Below are positions 31,800 through 43,555 of a stretch of DNA of 64,000 nucleotides, piece after piece. Source of the stretch: Halictus rubicundus. Taxonomy: Eukaryota > Arthropoda > Insecta > Hymenoptera > Halictidae. The DNA is taken from contig NC_135151.1 of assembly GCF_050948215.1 (NCBI RefSeq), forward strand, positions 21,512,720 through 21,576,719. The letters run 5' to 3'. The stretch's first letter is position 1; each line of letters starts with the position of its first letter. The notes under the pieces are model-generated. The model was not told the origin of the DNA. It saw only the letters and a list, made by a program, of their open reading frames with translations, and did no database searches. Both the position numbers and the translations under genes were made by a program.

Positions 31800-33851
31800 A
31801 AAGAAAACTAATTAAAAACAAAAATTAAACATACTTAAGAACTCTTCTGTTCTTTTCGCAATAGTTTCGTGTTATTTCCTGGTTAAAAGCGAAAACAGTT
31901 GCGAAATAAATGTCATTGTGTTTGACACTTTCCAAGATTTTATGGCGAATAGACTACTGTGAAATTTTAGACGTAATGATCGAATGCATCGAAGAACACG
32001 AACATTTTCTTTCGAACCTCTGTTCATTGGCGGAAAGAGAACTCCATTCGGCTCGTGTTTCTTGCAAATTTTTCTCTCGCGTAAAGATCCGCGGTCTAAT
32101 AATAACATAGAGCAAATATTGGTGCGAGGCAAAGAAACTGGTTGAGCAACAAGCTTCCTCGGCCGGTGGCAGCGACGTTTCCACCGAGAGCAGCCACCAA
32201 CTCGTTCGCGACCGATTAAAAATTAACTCGATTTTCGATCCTGGCGGAACGAAGTTTCGCGCGGCAACAATAAAAACGATCGAACATTTTTCGGCGGGAG
32301 CACAGCTACAGAAATCCTCGAGGTGACTCCCAATGACAAGAACAGTTATGGGAGCTCGACGAGCAATCAGTCGGAAGCGACCTCGGCGCTCATTCGCGCT
32401 CTACCTATCGAATCCGTGACCTCTTCGTTCCTCGATTCTCTGCTGTGTCTGGTCTCCCCCCTCTCTCTTTCTTTCTCCCTCGTTGCTCCCGGAGGTTCCC
32501 AGTTCTCTCTCCTCCTCTCTCCCGTTCTCTCTTTCTCTCTCTCTCTCTCTCTCTTATCGGACCATTCAACGGGGCCGCCCTTTCGCGAGACTCCTCTTCC
32601 CCGGGGGGGGGGGGCGGAACCAGGGAGAACCGGAAGTGCCCGGATATGAGTTTCCGGCGCGGACGATTTGCAGCGCAAAATTGAATGATCGACTCCGATA
32701 ACCGTCGTCGCTCGTGCCTACCTATGTAGCCTGTCACGCTTCGAATTCCAAAGCGGCGACGTTGTCGGCGGAGCGTCGACAACGACCGGCTGGCTACCGC
32801 CATTACAACGATTCGTTATCGTCATTACCGGAGGCTGCGGACGAGGGCCGTGGCGCAGCCTGAAAAGCGGTTCAATCACGGTCCCGGGCAAGACTTCTCG
32901 ATCAGTAATTCACCGGCGTCTTCGACGTTTCATCCTTTCTTTTTTCACAATTTTTTCTTTCCCCCGACGATCGCGAACGGCCGGTTAAAAGTTATTAACG
33001 TCGCGACCGAACCGGACAGGAAAACAGTGAGAATTTCAGTTGACTCGAATCGATTGCAATTCTTTCTTTTTTTTTTTTTTTCGTTGTCTCCAGGCGCGAA
33101 ACCTTTCCTGAAAAAACCATAAATGAATCGCGAGAGGCCAGCGTTGCGATAATAACCTATTACCCCGAGCGGCCCGCCGACGAAAAAGAGAACGGGTTAA
33201 GGTCCATTTGCCGCGCCGATGAAAACGCCGATACGACATAAACTGTTTCGACGAAATAAAGGCGCGTCGCGTCGCGTCGCGGCGCCGACGATGCCGGGGA
33301 AATGGGCACAGGATTGATTCGAATTGCCAAAACGGTTCGTTGGCTGTGCGCGTCCGGTGACATTTTTTGAGCAGCGAACCTTCGCTATAAATTCGACCAC
33401 AAATGGCTATTTACCTCTTCTCTGGGCTGCCTCGACGCTCGCGGGCTCGCGTTCTCTGTTCCACTCAGCTGTTGCCATCCAGTTATTCACCCTCGTTCCA
33501 TCCTCCACCCCCCCTCCCCCTCCTCCCCTTTCGACGTCGCTTCTCTGGCATCCCTTCATGGCAACCCACCCCCGCCGCCACCGGTCTCACCCCTATCTCT
33601 TCGCACGGCGCGCGGCGCCCGTACAGAACGGTGAAGCGGCAGTTTCGCCCGACAATGTCTATTGGAAGATTTATTCCAATATTTTCAATTAAAGTTAGAC
33701 AAAGCCGTGTTTGATAACGCCTGCGTGTTTCACCGCTCTAGTTGCGGAGGTAAAAATAATATAGTACGCGCGACTGATCAGGAGTGGCTTTCAGCGGCGC
33801 GAACGCGCGGCCGAGGGACAAGCGGGGGATGATGAGCTCGATGCTCGGTGT
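31800..33851. other. GC-rich intergenic block, no gene recognised
   Basis: A GACTGCGGAT-type right end (gtaaagatccgcggtctaat) lies near 32083-32102 without a matching left end. CT microsatellite at 32527-32556, a G11 run near 32602, a (GTCGC)4 near 33266. Overlapping frames on both strands show no domain. Confidence 0.4.
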
Positions 33852-33948
33852 ATGGAGAACAAGGTTCTGAAGGGACGCCGCCGACGAGGCGTGGAGCAAC
33901 CGGGCACTACCACGAAGAACAACGGATTTCGCACGACCACCGCTTTGG
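33852..33948 (+). CDS. Weak candidate coding exon with strong splice donor
   Basis: From an ATG at 33852 the frame reads MENKVLKGRRRRG, then VEQPGTTTKNNGF and a threonine-rich end, and reaches TTTGG|GTAAGTTTTT, a near-perfect donor at 33949. It would leave in phase 1. No matching acceptor or downstream exon was identified in the window, and the protein is not recognised. It could be a first exon of a gene that runs beyond the window or a chance donor. Confidence 0.25.
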
Positions 33949-34347
33949 GTAAGTTTTTGCCCGTTTCAGGGACGCGCGATTTTTCTGGGAAATCGCACGA
34001 AAATTGTCACGACTTGAAGATCGAACTTATTCGCGGATTTTTAGTTTAATACGAAATTTAATACGTCCTTGATGCCACTGAAGGGATGAGGAGTACGTTC
34101 TTAAAGGTCTGGACTAGTTTTTCGAACGAAGTCACCATAGGTTACTCGGAATTTTTTGAGAGAGCTCTCCGAGCACACAGGTAATCTTACAATTTATCGA
34201 TTATTGTATTTAACCCTTTGCGGTCGTATTAAGATTATGTGTCGTGAATTTTGATTGAACGAACAGACCCAGATTTCCCATCGAAAATAAAGACTTTATG
34301 CGAGGACAAGATTGGAAACGTCCTCCTGTTTTTTAAATCTGTCGATA

Positions 34348-34750
34348 TACAGGGTCATCCGTTTTTAAAGGGCCAAACGTCAACCAGCTATAGAGGACCT
34401 CAAATGGAACAACTTTTACCCCTAACACTTTTTTTGATTCGAAGTTATTTCATTCAGTCTCCACGGCGTGCCCCATGTCAAAAAAACCAAGATCCAAAGG
34501 TCATACAAAAAGTTGACTTAATAAAAAAGACGCCCCTATTTATTTTAAATCAAACAAAGGAAAAATCATCAAGATACATAATTGCAGTCCTAATATATTT
34601 AATCTTAAGTGAACGCAAAAAATGACGGGTTTTTGCAATTATCTAAAAATCAAGACCGAATCAAAAAAAGTGTTAGGGGTGAAAGTTGTTTCATTTGGGG
34701 TCCTCTACAGCTGGTTGACGTTTGGCCGTTTAAAAACGGATGACCCTGTA
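34348..34750. mobile_element. Tc1-like MITE, TACAGGGTCATCCGTTTTTAA family
   Basis: Left TACAGGGTCATCCGTTTTTA and right AAAAACGGATGACCCTGTA, long inverted arms including ggccaaacgtcaaccagct, 403 bp with TA at both ends. Unit 2 of the surrounding repeat shows the empty site gtcga-TATATA-cagtc, which confirms the TA duplication. Confidence 0.92.
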
Positions 34751-35943
34751 TACAGTCGGGGACGATATTAAGTGGACATTCTTAAACATCGCATGACTTT
34801 TGTAAAATTGGACCAAATGTGTTCAATTTTTTTTTTTTTTAGATATTAGACCGAATAGTTTGCTATACAATGAGTAAACAAGAATTTGTTTAGATTGCAA
34901 TTGGTTGGAATGATACAAAAATGAAAATATGATGGTTTTTCAACATTTTTATCTGAGTCTACAGCGATAATTTAAAAAATGCGTTTCGTACGAAAATTAT
35001 CCCGACTTGAAAATCGAATTTATTCGCGGATAATGAAATTTAATACGAAATTTAATACGTCTTTGATGCCACTGCAGGGTTGAGGAGTACGTTCCTCAAG
35101 GTCTGGACTAGTTTCTCGCACGAAGTCACCATAGGTTACTCGGAATTTTTTGAGAGAGCTCTCCGAGCACACAGGTAATCTTATAATTTATCGATTATTG
35201 TATTTAACCCTTTGCGGTCGTATTAAGATTATGTGTCGTGAATTTTGATTGAACGAACAGACCCAGATTTCCCATCGAAAAGAAAGACTTTATGCGAGGA
35301 CAAGATTGGGAACGTCCTCCTGTTTTTTAAATCTGTCGATATATACAGTCGGGGACGATATTAAGTGGACATTCTTAAACATCGCATGACTTTTGTGAAA
35401 TTGGACGAAATGTGTTCAATTTTTGTTTTAGATGTTAGACCGATTAGTTTGCTATACAATGAGTAAACAAGAATTTGTTTAGATTGCAATTGGTTGGAAT
35501 GATACAAAAATGGAAATATGATGATTTTTCAACATTTTTATCTGAGCCTACAACGATAATTTAAAAAATGCGTTTCGTACGAAAATTATGACGACTTGAA
35601 GATCGAACTTATTCGCGGATTTTAAATTTAATACGAAATTTAATACGTCCTCGATGCCACTGAAGGGATGAGGAGTACGTTCTTCAAGGTCTGGACTAGT
35701 TTTTCGAACGAAGTCACCATAGGTTACTCGGAATTTTTTGAGAGAGCTCTCCGAGCACACAGGTAATCTTATAATTTATCGATTATTGTATTTAACCCTT
35801 TGCGGTCGTATTAAGTTTATGCATGGGTGTCGTGAATTTTGATTGAACGAACAGACCCAGATTTTCCATCGAAAATGATCTCGAGACAAATTTAAGCGAG
35901 GACATCATTGGAAACGTTCTCCTGTTTTTTAAATCTGTCGATA

Positions 35944-36300
35944 TACAGGGTGGTTGGTAACTGGTGGTACAAGCGGAAAGGGGGTGATTCTACGCGAAAA
36001 AAGAAGTCGAAAATATAGAATAAAATGTTTTCATCCGAAGCTTCGTTTTCGAGAAAATCGAGTTTGAAAATGCAGCAAGTACGCATGCTATTCGATAGGA
36101 ATTGTCTGCTGCGTCTGATCATGACCTACCAATTCTACTTCCTGCGCGTACTAAAGCACGCGAACCCGACGGATCTTTAAATTCGATTTTCTCGAAAACA
36201 AAACCTCAAACGAAAAATTTTTACTCTATATTTTCGACTTCTTTTTTCGCGTAGAATCACCCCCTTTCCGCTTGTACTACCAGTTACCAACCACCCTGTA
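35944..36300. mobile_element. Tc1-like MITE, TACAGGGTGGTTGGTAACTGG family
   Basis: Left TACAGGGTGGTTGGTAACTG and right CAGTTACCAACCACCCTGTA, long inverted arms through ttcgacttcttttttcgcg, 357 bp, TA at both ends. It occupies exactly the TA that 34348-34750 occupies in unit 1. A related element is 48693-49030; an older relic is at 53880-54120. Confidence 0.92.
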
Positions 36301-36317
36301 TACAGTCGGGGACGATA

Positions 36318-36543
36318 TTAACACTAGATTTACGGGACCCGTCAAAATGACGGGTTCTAATGTTTTTAATTCAATATTATTAAGATTCTAAGGATGCATA
36401 CATAAGAAATTATTTAGCAAATTTATTTCTTTGGGTATATATTGTTTTAAAAATATTACTAAAAATGTGGGTAGCACGTTCTTGTTATTTTTATGGAGTA
36501 ATGCAAAATAGTCACTTTTAGTGCTCCGTAAACCTAGTGTTAA
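36318..36543. mobile_element. piggyBac-like MITE with confirmed TTAA duplication
   Basis: Left TTAACACTAGATTTACGGGA and right CTCCGTAAACCTAGTGTTAA, 226 bp. The neighbouring repeat units read gacgatattaagtggac at this place, so the empty site has one TTAA and the filled site two. Confidence 0.95.
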
Positions 36544-36755
36544 GTGGATATTCTTAAAAATCGCATAACTTTTGTATAATTGGACCAAATGAGTTCAATT
36601 TTTTTTTAGATATTAGACCGATTAGTATGCTATACAATGAGTAAACAAGAATTTGTTTAGATTGCAATTGGTTGGAATGATACAAAAATGAAAATATGAT
36701 GGTTTTTCAACATTTTTATCTGAGCCTATAACGATAATTTAAAAAATGCGTTTCG

Positions 36756-36967
36756 TAGATTTCGGTAACTTATATGCATACTGAAAATTTCATCGAGATC
36801 GGTCAACTTTGCAATGAGCTACAAACGTCTCAAGGTGAGAATCGCATATTTTCGACCTTGCCAGAGAATTTCGCCCTTACGTGATCATCTTTAAACGTTT
36901 CTAGCTCATTGCAACATTGACCCATACCAATGAAATTTTCAGTGTGTATGTAAGTTATCGGAATCTA
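36756..36967. mobile_element. TA-flanked foldback element
   Basis: The arm tagatttcggtaacttatat with gaaaatttcat and gcaatgagct faces agctcattgc, atgaaattttcagtg and aagttatcggaatcta. Both ends abut TA. About 212 bp, almost all of it in the two arms. Confidence 0.7.
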
Positions 36968-36983
36968 CAAAACACATTTCTTT

Positions 36984-37203
36984 TCAACACTAGAACGACC
37001 GAGCAATAAATGCGACTGACGTATATTTCTTTGTAACAGTCACAACACTGTGCCCGTTCAGACTTCCTACAACTTTTATTCTAATATGTGCTTCAACGAA
37101 GAGGTTCATTAAAAAATTTCCGACGAAAACATTTTTACAATTTCAATAATTCTAAAAGAAAAAATTACGAACCAGTCATTTTGACTGGTCGTTCTAGTGT
37201 TAA
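36984..37203. mobile_element. piggyBac-like MITE, TTAACACTAGAACGACC ends
   Basis: The left end reads TCAACACTAGAACGACC, the right end GGTCGTTCTAGTGTTAA. The left TTAA has become TCAA. The internal hairpin aaccagtcattttgactggt parallels the GACGGGT hairpin of the TTAACACTAGGTTTACGG family. 220 bp. Confidence 0.75.
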
Positions 37204-37340
37204 TGAAAAACCGCAGAAATTGTATAGTATGATGTCTTTCCCAAAAAGGTCAGAAGAGGTTCTGGAATGAAAGGTTACATATTTCATTTTTAGAATTTAA
37301 ATGGTACAAGAGTAAACGGCACGAACTTATGGGACGACCA
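37204..37340 (+). pseudogene. 3' end of a mariner element
   Basis: The frame reads KPQKLYSMMSFPKRSEEVLE and stops at 37270, the C-terminal tail of a mariner transposase, followed by a 3' end ggcacgaacttatgggacgacc. The rest of the element is missing. The same 3' end, in the other orientation, belongs to 42536-42746. Confidence 0.6.
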
Positions 37341-37369
37341 AATACAGGAAAACTAAAGGGAAAACGACG

Positions 37370-37879
37370 CACAGTGGGCAATTTGGACAAAATCAGATTC
37401 AAAATCAAGGAACTTTCGATAGGAATGAGGTAGAGCGATGAAATTTTTTTTTAATGAAAGCTGCAACTTTGTAGAATATGGGAAAAATAGAGAGATTATT
37501 ACCATCCAATCATTTCAACGAAAAAATAACTTCATTAGTTTTTGTCACAAAAATCTATTTTTTGCAAAATCCTGAGGTCGTAGACAAATTTTGAGACCAG
37601 ATTTGGAATCAGCGTGAAAAAACCTACGGGAAATGATGTATAGCATGTTACAAAAAAATTTTTTCCGCGCGTGGTATTGGAAAAACTAAATTTTTCTTAA
37701 ATTTGTGCGCGTTTAACGAATTTTCTCGAGGTTAAAAAACGTTCGTACCACAATCTCTCTATTTTTCCCATATTCAACAAAGTTGCAGCTTTCATTTAAA
37801 AAAGATTTCATCGCTCTACCTCATTCCTATCGAAAGTTCCTTGATTTTGAATCCGATTTTGTCCAAATTGCCCACTGTG
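37370..37879. mobile_element. Transib-like foldback MITE, 510 bp
   Basis: Both ends read CACAGTGGGCAATTTGGAC inward and the long arms pair almost end to end. CGACG flanks it on both sides (37365-37369 and 37880-37884). Sister of 2249-2757. Confidence 0.88.
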
Positions 37880-38205
37880 CGACGTTTGGGAAATCGGTGG
37901 GATTCAGGCCAAAGCGTCAACAATGACTCGATCGGGCGAGCTCGAAGAAAGTCGGAGCAAGATGACCGTCAATCGTGACGTAACGTGTCGTCGGTTTTCG
38001 TCCTCGCCGAAGGGTTATCGTATAATTAATCGGCCGATGGGAATCGCGCCGGAAATTGTAGTCATACGCATTCATAAAGCCGTGATGCGTTCAATTTCGA
38101 CCGCGAACGTTCGCTAATTGATAGATCTCTAATTCCATAAACCCGTAATTCCTCCCACCCGCCGAAATTCCATAAACCTCGAATGACGCGGGCCAAAACA
38201 GCGAG

Positions 38206-38212
38206 GGGGAGG

Positions 38213-38286
<74 letters not shown>
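38206..38286. repeat. (GA)n microsatellite
   Basis: About 80 bp of nearly pure GA dinucleotides. Confidence 0.97.
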
Positions 38287-38287
<1 letters not shown>

Positions 38288-38508
38288 GTGTGTCCGAGGT
38301 ATCGGGGCCGGAACAAAAGTTATTATCGGACTGTAAATACAGAACGGATCTCCCGGATGCCACTCAAATTCCATTTTCGCCGCCTTCGGCCGCCACACCC
38401 CTGTACTACGAGTTTCCGGTCTTGTCGCAACTACAGGGCGGCAGTGATCGAACTGTCCGAGCGAATCAGTGTGCCTTTCGATACCGTACAGTTCGCTGGC
38501 CCTTTAGC

Positions 38509-38510
38509 TC

Positions 38511-38552
<42 letters not shown>

Positions 38553-38582
38553 TCTCTCTCTCTATTTCTCTCTTTCTCCGTC
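38509..38582. repeat. (CT)n microsatellite
   Basis: Imperfect CT dinucleotide tract, 230 bp from the GA tract and complementary to it, so the pair could form a hairpin. Confidence 0.95.
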
Positions 38583-39420
38583 TGTCATTCTTGTTCGATC
38601 TCTCATTTTCTCGCGCAGATACACCGACGTGTGTACGCCAACAGGAGGCAATGACAGCTCTGGTGCCGGCCGTGTGACGTCTGTGGCTATTCCACCGGGC
38701 ATCTAATTATTGTCCGCCATACTAGTCTCTCTGTTACACACGGCGATTCTTTCGAAAAAAAAAACAGACATTACCCCGAACACAGCTCTCGCCCGTCGTC
38801 GGTTTCCATGAATTTTGCGAGCCGCGACGTTGTTCGGAAAATTGTGGAAATTACACGGGAACTCGACGGACCGTTGCAACGCTCGCATCGCAGATAATCT
38901 AACCTACCATTATATAATTAATTACCAGCGTCGAGCGGCACCGGTGCCGTTACGGCGTTAATTAAGATACACAGCCATTTAACTTACGTAACGGTCATTT
39001 TCATCGTCATCTCCGTTATCGAAGCGTCGAACGATACTATCGAAATTAGGTACGCGGCGCATCAGTTGCCCTTCGAGAGCGATGGACCGGCGACAAACAA
39101 ACAATGTCGCGAGGCAAACATTGTCTCTGATATTTTTATTTTTCTAGAGCTGCTGGGCGGTGAATTTTAGGAAATATGTCAGTCAAACAATTGATGGCAC
39201 ATGTAATACTCTAAATGACGTGTTTACGAATCGACCGAACCACTTAACTTTTTCTGACAAGCTAGAAGGATTAGTTTACTAGATGATGTGTAATGAAAGT
39301 TTTGGAAAAATTGCGAGTAGCCGGAATTACGAGAAAGATAGTCAAAGTTGCTTTTCGCAACTTTTTTGTTTGGGCTTGTGACGGGAATAGGTGGAAATAA
39401 AGGTTTATTCGTTTATAATT

Positions 39421-39626
39421 AATGGGCTGCGGATTTTATGCATTTATGACAAGAATGAGTAGGCGTATTTTAAAACGGTAAAAACATTAGACAAATTTTA
39501 AAATACTGTTGCATTATTTTCAACCTATTAAACGTATTAAGAAAGAAAATAAATTTCTATTTCACTCCAGTCTGTTGCAATTCTGGTAGAATATTTTTAT
39601 TTTGCATAAAGATCCTTTGTGGTCTA
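39421..39626. mobile_element. Degenerate MITE of the GACTGCGGAT family
   Basis: Left gggctgcggattttatgcat and right tttgcataaagatcctttgt, then ggtcta. The terminal bases are mutated, but length and internal order match 14966-15171. Confidence 0.7.
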
Positions 39627-39891
39627 ACAATTAATATTTAAGCTTTCAAGTGAATATAAATGTATATAGAATGAAGACAAATTCTCGTGTTATTTTAATA
39701 ACCATTTTTGTATAGAACGTCTATTTTATAATTGTTTAATATTTCATTATCTTCTAACACTATTTATTTCGTAATGTATTATACTGTTGCTATACAAAAA
39801 TATTACATCCAATTTACAATATTTGTACTGGTAGTACAAATATTTTTACAGAGATTTTTTAAATGCAGAAAGAATATCATTGTTGACAAAT

Positions 39892-40087
39892 ACAGTGAAG
39901 TCTCGATATAAGTCACTTGCGCGGTTCTGGCGAATGACAGACGAAATCTGTGGTTCTCGCCGAACGTTGCATTTGAAATACACAGTGCACGTTGGAAATG
40001 TAAAAGTCACTATCCGTGGTGGTGTGTGTAGTCCCAGTGACCTATAAACGCGAGGCTCGCAGTGACTAATATCGGGAGTTCACTGTA
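39892..40087. mobile_element. MITE related to the TCTCGATATATGTC host family
   Basis: Left TACAGTGAAGTCTCGATATA and right ATATCGGGAGTTCACTGTA with TA at both ends, 196 bp. The interior differs from the other host copies. Confidence 0.75.
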
Positions 40088-40824
40088 TCGAGAATTCGCC
40101 TCGGTAATTATCCAAATTGTTTGAAGAACAATAGTTAAGACAACGTACCATCTCATTTGCTTACATATTATTTCAAATAGTCACGAGTTATTATATCCGA
40201 GGAAACAAATAATTTTCCGTTGAGTTATCTTGTTATTTGAAATCAGAGATCGGTGACGGATCGGGTGGCGGGAAAGGTTCGCTGACTGTTTGTCAATATC
40301 TAATTATTATTGAATTGTAATTCTACCGTGAACACCGTGCGCCATTTACTGCACGACGTTCCGGCGCACGCCTCCCTTATCTTTTTATTCGAGAGCAGAA
40401 CACGTTCGTCAGGGTCGTTTTCGAGATGTAGCGAGGCAGTCATTCGGGCGAGAAACGCCACCTGGCCTCAACCAAGTTATTCTTATACAGGGAGTTCGTC
40501 CCGAAGGTTGCAGGTGCACGCATGCACTCGCGGAGGCAACAATCGATCTCTTCTCTCTGGCTGAATACAGTACACCACTTGGATGACCCTTAATAACACG
40601 AAACGTGAATAAGAAATGATGGGAGGATCGGCTGGCCGGCCAATTCATGGGGCTAATGGAGAGCCTCTCTTGTTTTGTTTTATTTATTGCTCGCACACTT
40701 AACTGGAAATTCTTTATTGAACTTCTGCTCATTGTTAGCGTGAGAATTTGAAGAACCGGACTCGCGTTCGATGCACTCGCAACGGGGCTGGTCCAGTGTC
40801 GAAAGTTATTAATTAATTAAAATT
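40088..40824. other. Intergenic, no gene recognised
   Basis: Opposing frames at 40310-40564 plus and 40409-40732 minus overlap and show no domain. Confidence 0.4.
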
Positions 40825-41392
40825 AAAAATAGATTTTTACTGGTACCTTTGTTCCGAGGTATCACTTTTTATTCCTGTGAGAAAAATACTCCAAAATATA
40901 TAAATAAATTGTTGTAATCTCGGAAAGAAAATTCGTATAGCTATCAATCCGTTATATAAATCTTTTACAATATTCTTTTGTCAGATGAGTATGTTTTTGC
41001 GTAACGTAACAGGTGCAAAAATGAAGACAAGGTGACCAAACCTACCGTAAATTTGAAGATTGGAGCTTCCCCAATTTCTCAGATTTACAAAATTACTTGT
41101 TTAGATTCAAAAATGGATTTTTACTAGTACCTTTGTTCCGAGGTATCACTTTTTGGTCCTGTGAGACGAATATTCCAAAATGTATCGGCAATTTCCGATT
41201 TTGGTGAAATTGTCGATGTGCAAATTTTTGTAATCTCGGAAAGAAAATTCGTATAGCTATCAATCCGTTATATAAATCTTTTACAATATTGTTTTATCAG
41301 ATGAGTATGTTTTTGCGTGACATAACAGGTGGAAAAATGAAGACAAGGCGACCGAACCTACCGTAAATTTCAAGATTGGAGCTTCCCCTTTT
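40825..41392. repeat. Tandem duplication of about 285 bp
   Basis: The segment starting aaaatagatttttactggta at about 40825 repeats from about 41107. Shared landmarks are ctttgttccgaggtatcact, ggaaagaaaattcgtatagc and tcagatgagtatgtttttgc. Copy 1 ends near 41073. Copy 2 has an extra 40 bp (tcggcaatttccgattttgg onward). Confidence 0.85.
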
Positions 41393-42535
41393 CAACGACC
41401 TCCCAGAACTTGATCTACGATCTCTTTTAGTCGTTTACTGAGCTCTGAATGAAAGATATATCGCCAATTTTACAGCAACGCAAGCTACACCGTGAGAGCT
41501 TTACACGAGCGAACTTTCTCCTCGTTTTTTGATACGTAAAACCACCAAAAATAATATTATAGTGTATCAAGTTTTAGGAGATTGTTGTAAAGAGGAAGCA
41601 TCAGTCTTCAAACCTGAGGTAGATTCAGTCGAAACAAAATTTTCCAACGTTTTCAGGAACAATAAACAATTTTCAATTTACAGCATTTTCGAGAAAAATT
41701 TCTCTGTTTTCCATCCGCTGGGTCGTGCAAAAACATTTTAGAAAAATTGCACAATAGATTCTGAAAGTGGGGGTTTTAAGCTTTCAGATGAAAGATTTAT
41801 ACATTTTATGCATTTATGTCAAAAATGGGTAAGCACAATTTAAAACAGCGGACATATTGAAAATATTTAAGGGCACCAGCCTATTGGTTGTAGATTAATA
41901 AAATAATTAAAAGAAGAAAGAAATTTTTATTTCACTCCTGAGTCTAGCAATCAATGCAAATATTTTTTATTTTCCATAAAGATCCGTCTACTCAGACAAA
42001 AGTTAACAACTTTATACAGATTGGAAATTTATTACAGTATTATAGTACAAATAATATTATTGTAAACATAGCATTACGTTAACAGTTCGTAGCCACTGTG
42101 TTTGTAATACTTCAAAAAATCCTGGTCCGAAAAGGGTTTACTCTTCCGCGACGACGTTTAATCACTGTACAGACGAGTATTTAAAAAATTTATTATGCAA
42201 GGTCGTGTTACCAGCTGCGATACACTTTCAAGCATCGTTATTCAATTAAATCATCGACAGATTGTGGTTACATCCGTAACAGTATACAACAGTGTCGATC
42301 ACACAGAAACGTATGGTCAACCTAGATTAACCCCTTGACGTATAATCACGAGTCAGTCTCGGGACGAACAGTGCAAATAATATCTGCTAAATATGAATGT
42401 TATGCTTTTCTTTTAACGCATTGCTTATCGCAGGCCTATTAATACGTTTCTCGACGACCAGGCTCTACCAGAAAATCTTCAGTGAAAAAATAATTTCCAA
42501 AGAAACGATTCGATCACGTTCCCGAATAAATCTAT
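41393..42535. other. AT-rich intergenic, no gene recognised
   Basis: Contains one degenerate MITE (41795-41990). A TTAACCCCTTGACG left end near 42329 has no clear partner. No gene. Confidence 0.4.
41795..41990. mobile_element. Very degenerate GACTGCGGAT-family MITE
   Basis: The left tacattttatgcatttatgt and the right ttttccataaagatccgtct preserve the asymmetric inner arms of the family, while the outermost bases have decayed. Confidence 0.55.
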
Positions 42536-42746
42536 TAGGTCGTCCGATAAGTTCGTGTCGTTAATTTTGTACCATTTAAATTCTAAAAATAAAATATGTA
42601 ATCACCCTTTCATTCCACAACCTCTTCTGACCTTTCTGGCAAAGACATCGTACCGTCACTATAAAATTTTTGCGGTATTTCATTAAAATACTTTTCAATG
42701 GCGAATAATAAAACATATCCACGGCACGAACTTATGTGACGACCTA
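42536..42746 (-). mobile_element. Mariner-derived MITE
   Basis: Left TAGGTCGTCCGATAAGTTCG and right CGAACTTATGTGACGACCTA, TA at both ends, 211 bp. On the minus strand the interior still resembles the C-terminal coding tail of a mariner transposase (compare 37204-37340). Confidence 0.82.
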
Positions 42747-43269
42747 TGTAATACTTTTGCAACCATTAAGCGTTTAACCCTTTTGCTAGCGGCAGTCCGT
42801 TTCGCCGGAGCAATACATAGCCGCTGAACGGAACCTCACGCCGAATGTGTAAACACGACGTATATATCCGTCGCTTGTAATGAAAGGATTAAGCATCGAG
42901 CAAATGTATACACACGACAAGTGTAAATTTACTTTTCTCTTCTGCGCAATTATTAAAGAGAAAGAGACAACAAATTATTGCGGTCGCGACGAATTCGGAA
43001 TTGGAGCTCCAATTTTTATTCCATTCGATAAATTACTACAATTTTATGGGACTTTTTATGGGAATATTTCAAAATTTTTATGGGAATATTCCTTGTCACA
43101 CAAGATTGGATTTTTGGGGACAAACAATTTTGAACGTGACTGTTTATTTTCTGGGATTTGAAGATTGAAAATGGCAAGAAATCTGAATTATCGACAAAGG
43201 TTATGGCAATATCATATAACAATACAATATAATATAATATATTAAAGCAGACTGTCATTTCTTGTTAAA
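42747..43269. other. Intergenic; possible TTAA MITE
   Basis: TTAACCCTTTTGCTAGCGGC at 42775 and gaaaggattaag near 42884 may be the ends of a decayed TTAA element. The frame 42880-43161 has no recognised domain. Confidence 0.35.
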
Positions 43270-43553
43270 ATTTCCATTCCTTTGCCTTCAAGGTCATCCG
43301 AAGGTCACGGTATACTAGGTCGTTGAATTCGTCTTGATGCGGGCTGTAATACTATAATATTAAGTCAAAAATACAAAGTGCCAAATAAAAAAAATGAAGG
43401 TGACCTTCACAATAGTAAAAAAAAAATTATCTCCAACTTTTTTTTATTGCAATGTATAGCCAATCTAAAACTGATCAACTTTTGTTGAAAATATTTGTTT
43501 GTCGGATTAAGTACTTGGAAAATCGTGAAAAGTGTTACGTGGGACACCCTGTA
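43270..43553. mobile_element. Right half of a Tc1-like element
   Basis: Contains ttcaaggtcatccgaaggtc and ends GTGGGACACCCTGTA at 43553. The end is the complement of the left end TACAGGGTGTCCCAC at 56066. No left end is found nearby, so it is truncated. Confidence 0.55.
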
Positions 43554-43555
43554 TA

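Larger units (their letters stand above)
33995..36758. repeat. Tandem repeat of about 590 bp, three units, carrying three insertions
   Basis: Units begin near 33995, 34988 and 35577 (cgaaaattgtcacgacttga or variants) and contain the same landmarks in order: tgatgccactgaagggatga, gagagagctctccgagcaca, ttaaccctttgcggtcgta, ctgtcgata, tacagtcggggacgatatta. Unit 2 is uninterrupted at 589 bp. Unit 1 carries 34348-34750; unit 3 carries 35944-36300 and 36318-36543. The short frames inside are not genes. Confidence 0.9.
37880..39420. other. GC-rich intergenic block with CT/GA microsatellites, no gene recognised
   Basis: The long open frames here (38183-38677, 38290-38706 plus, and three on the minus strand) are created by the dinucleotide repeats. 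No domain is visible in their unique parts. Confidence 0.45.

Noticed and set aside
32600..32613. G-quadruplex from a G run
   Set aside because: It is a single homopolymer, not four spaced G tracts; similar runs occur at 11694 and 25659.
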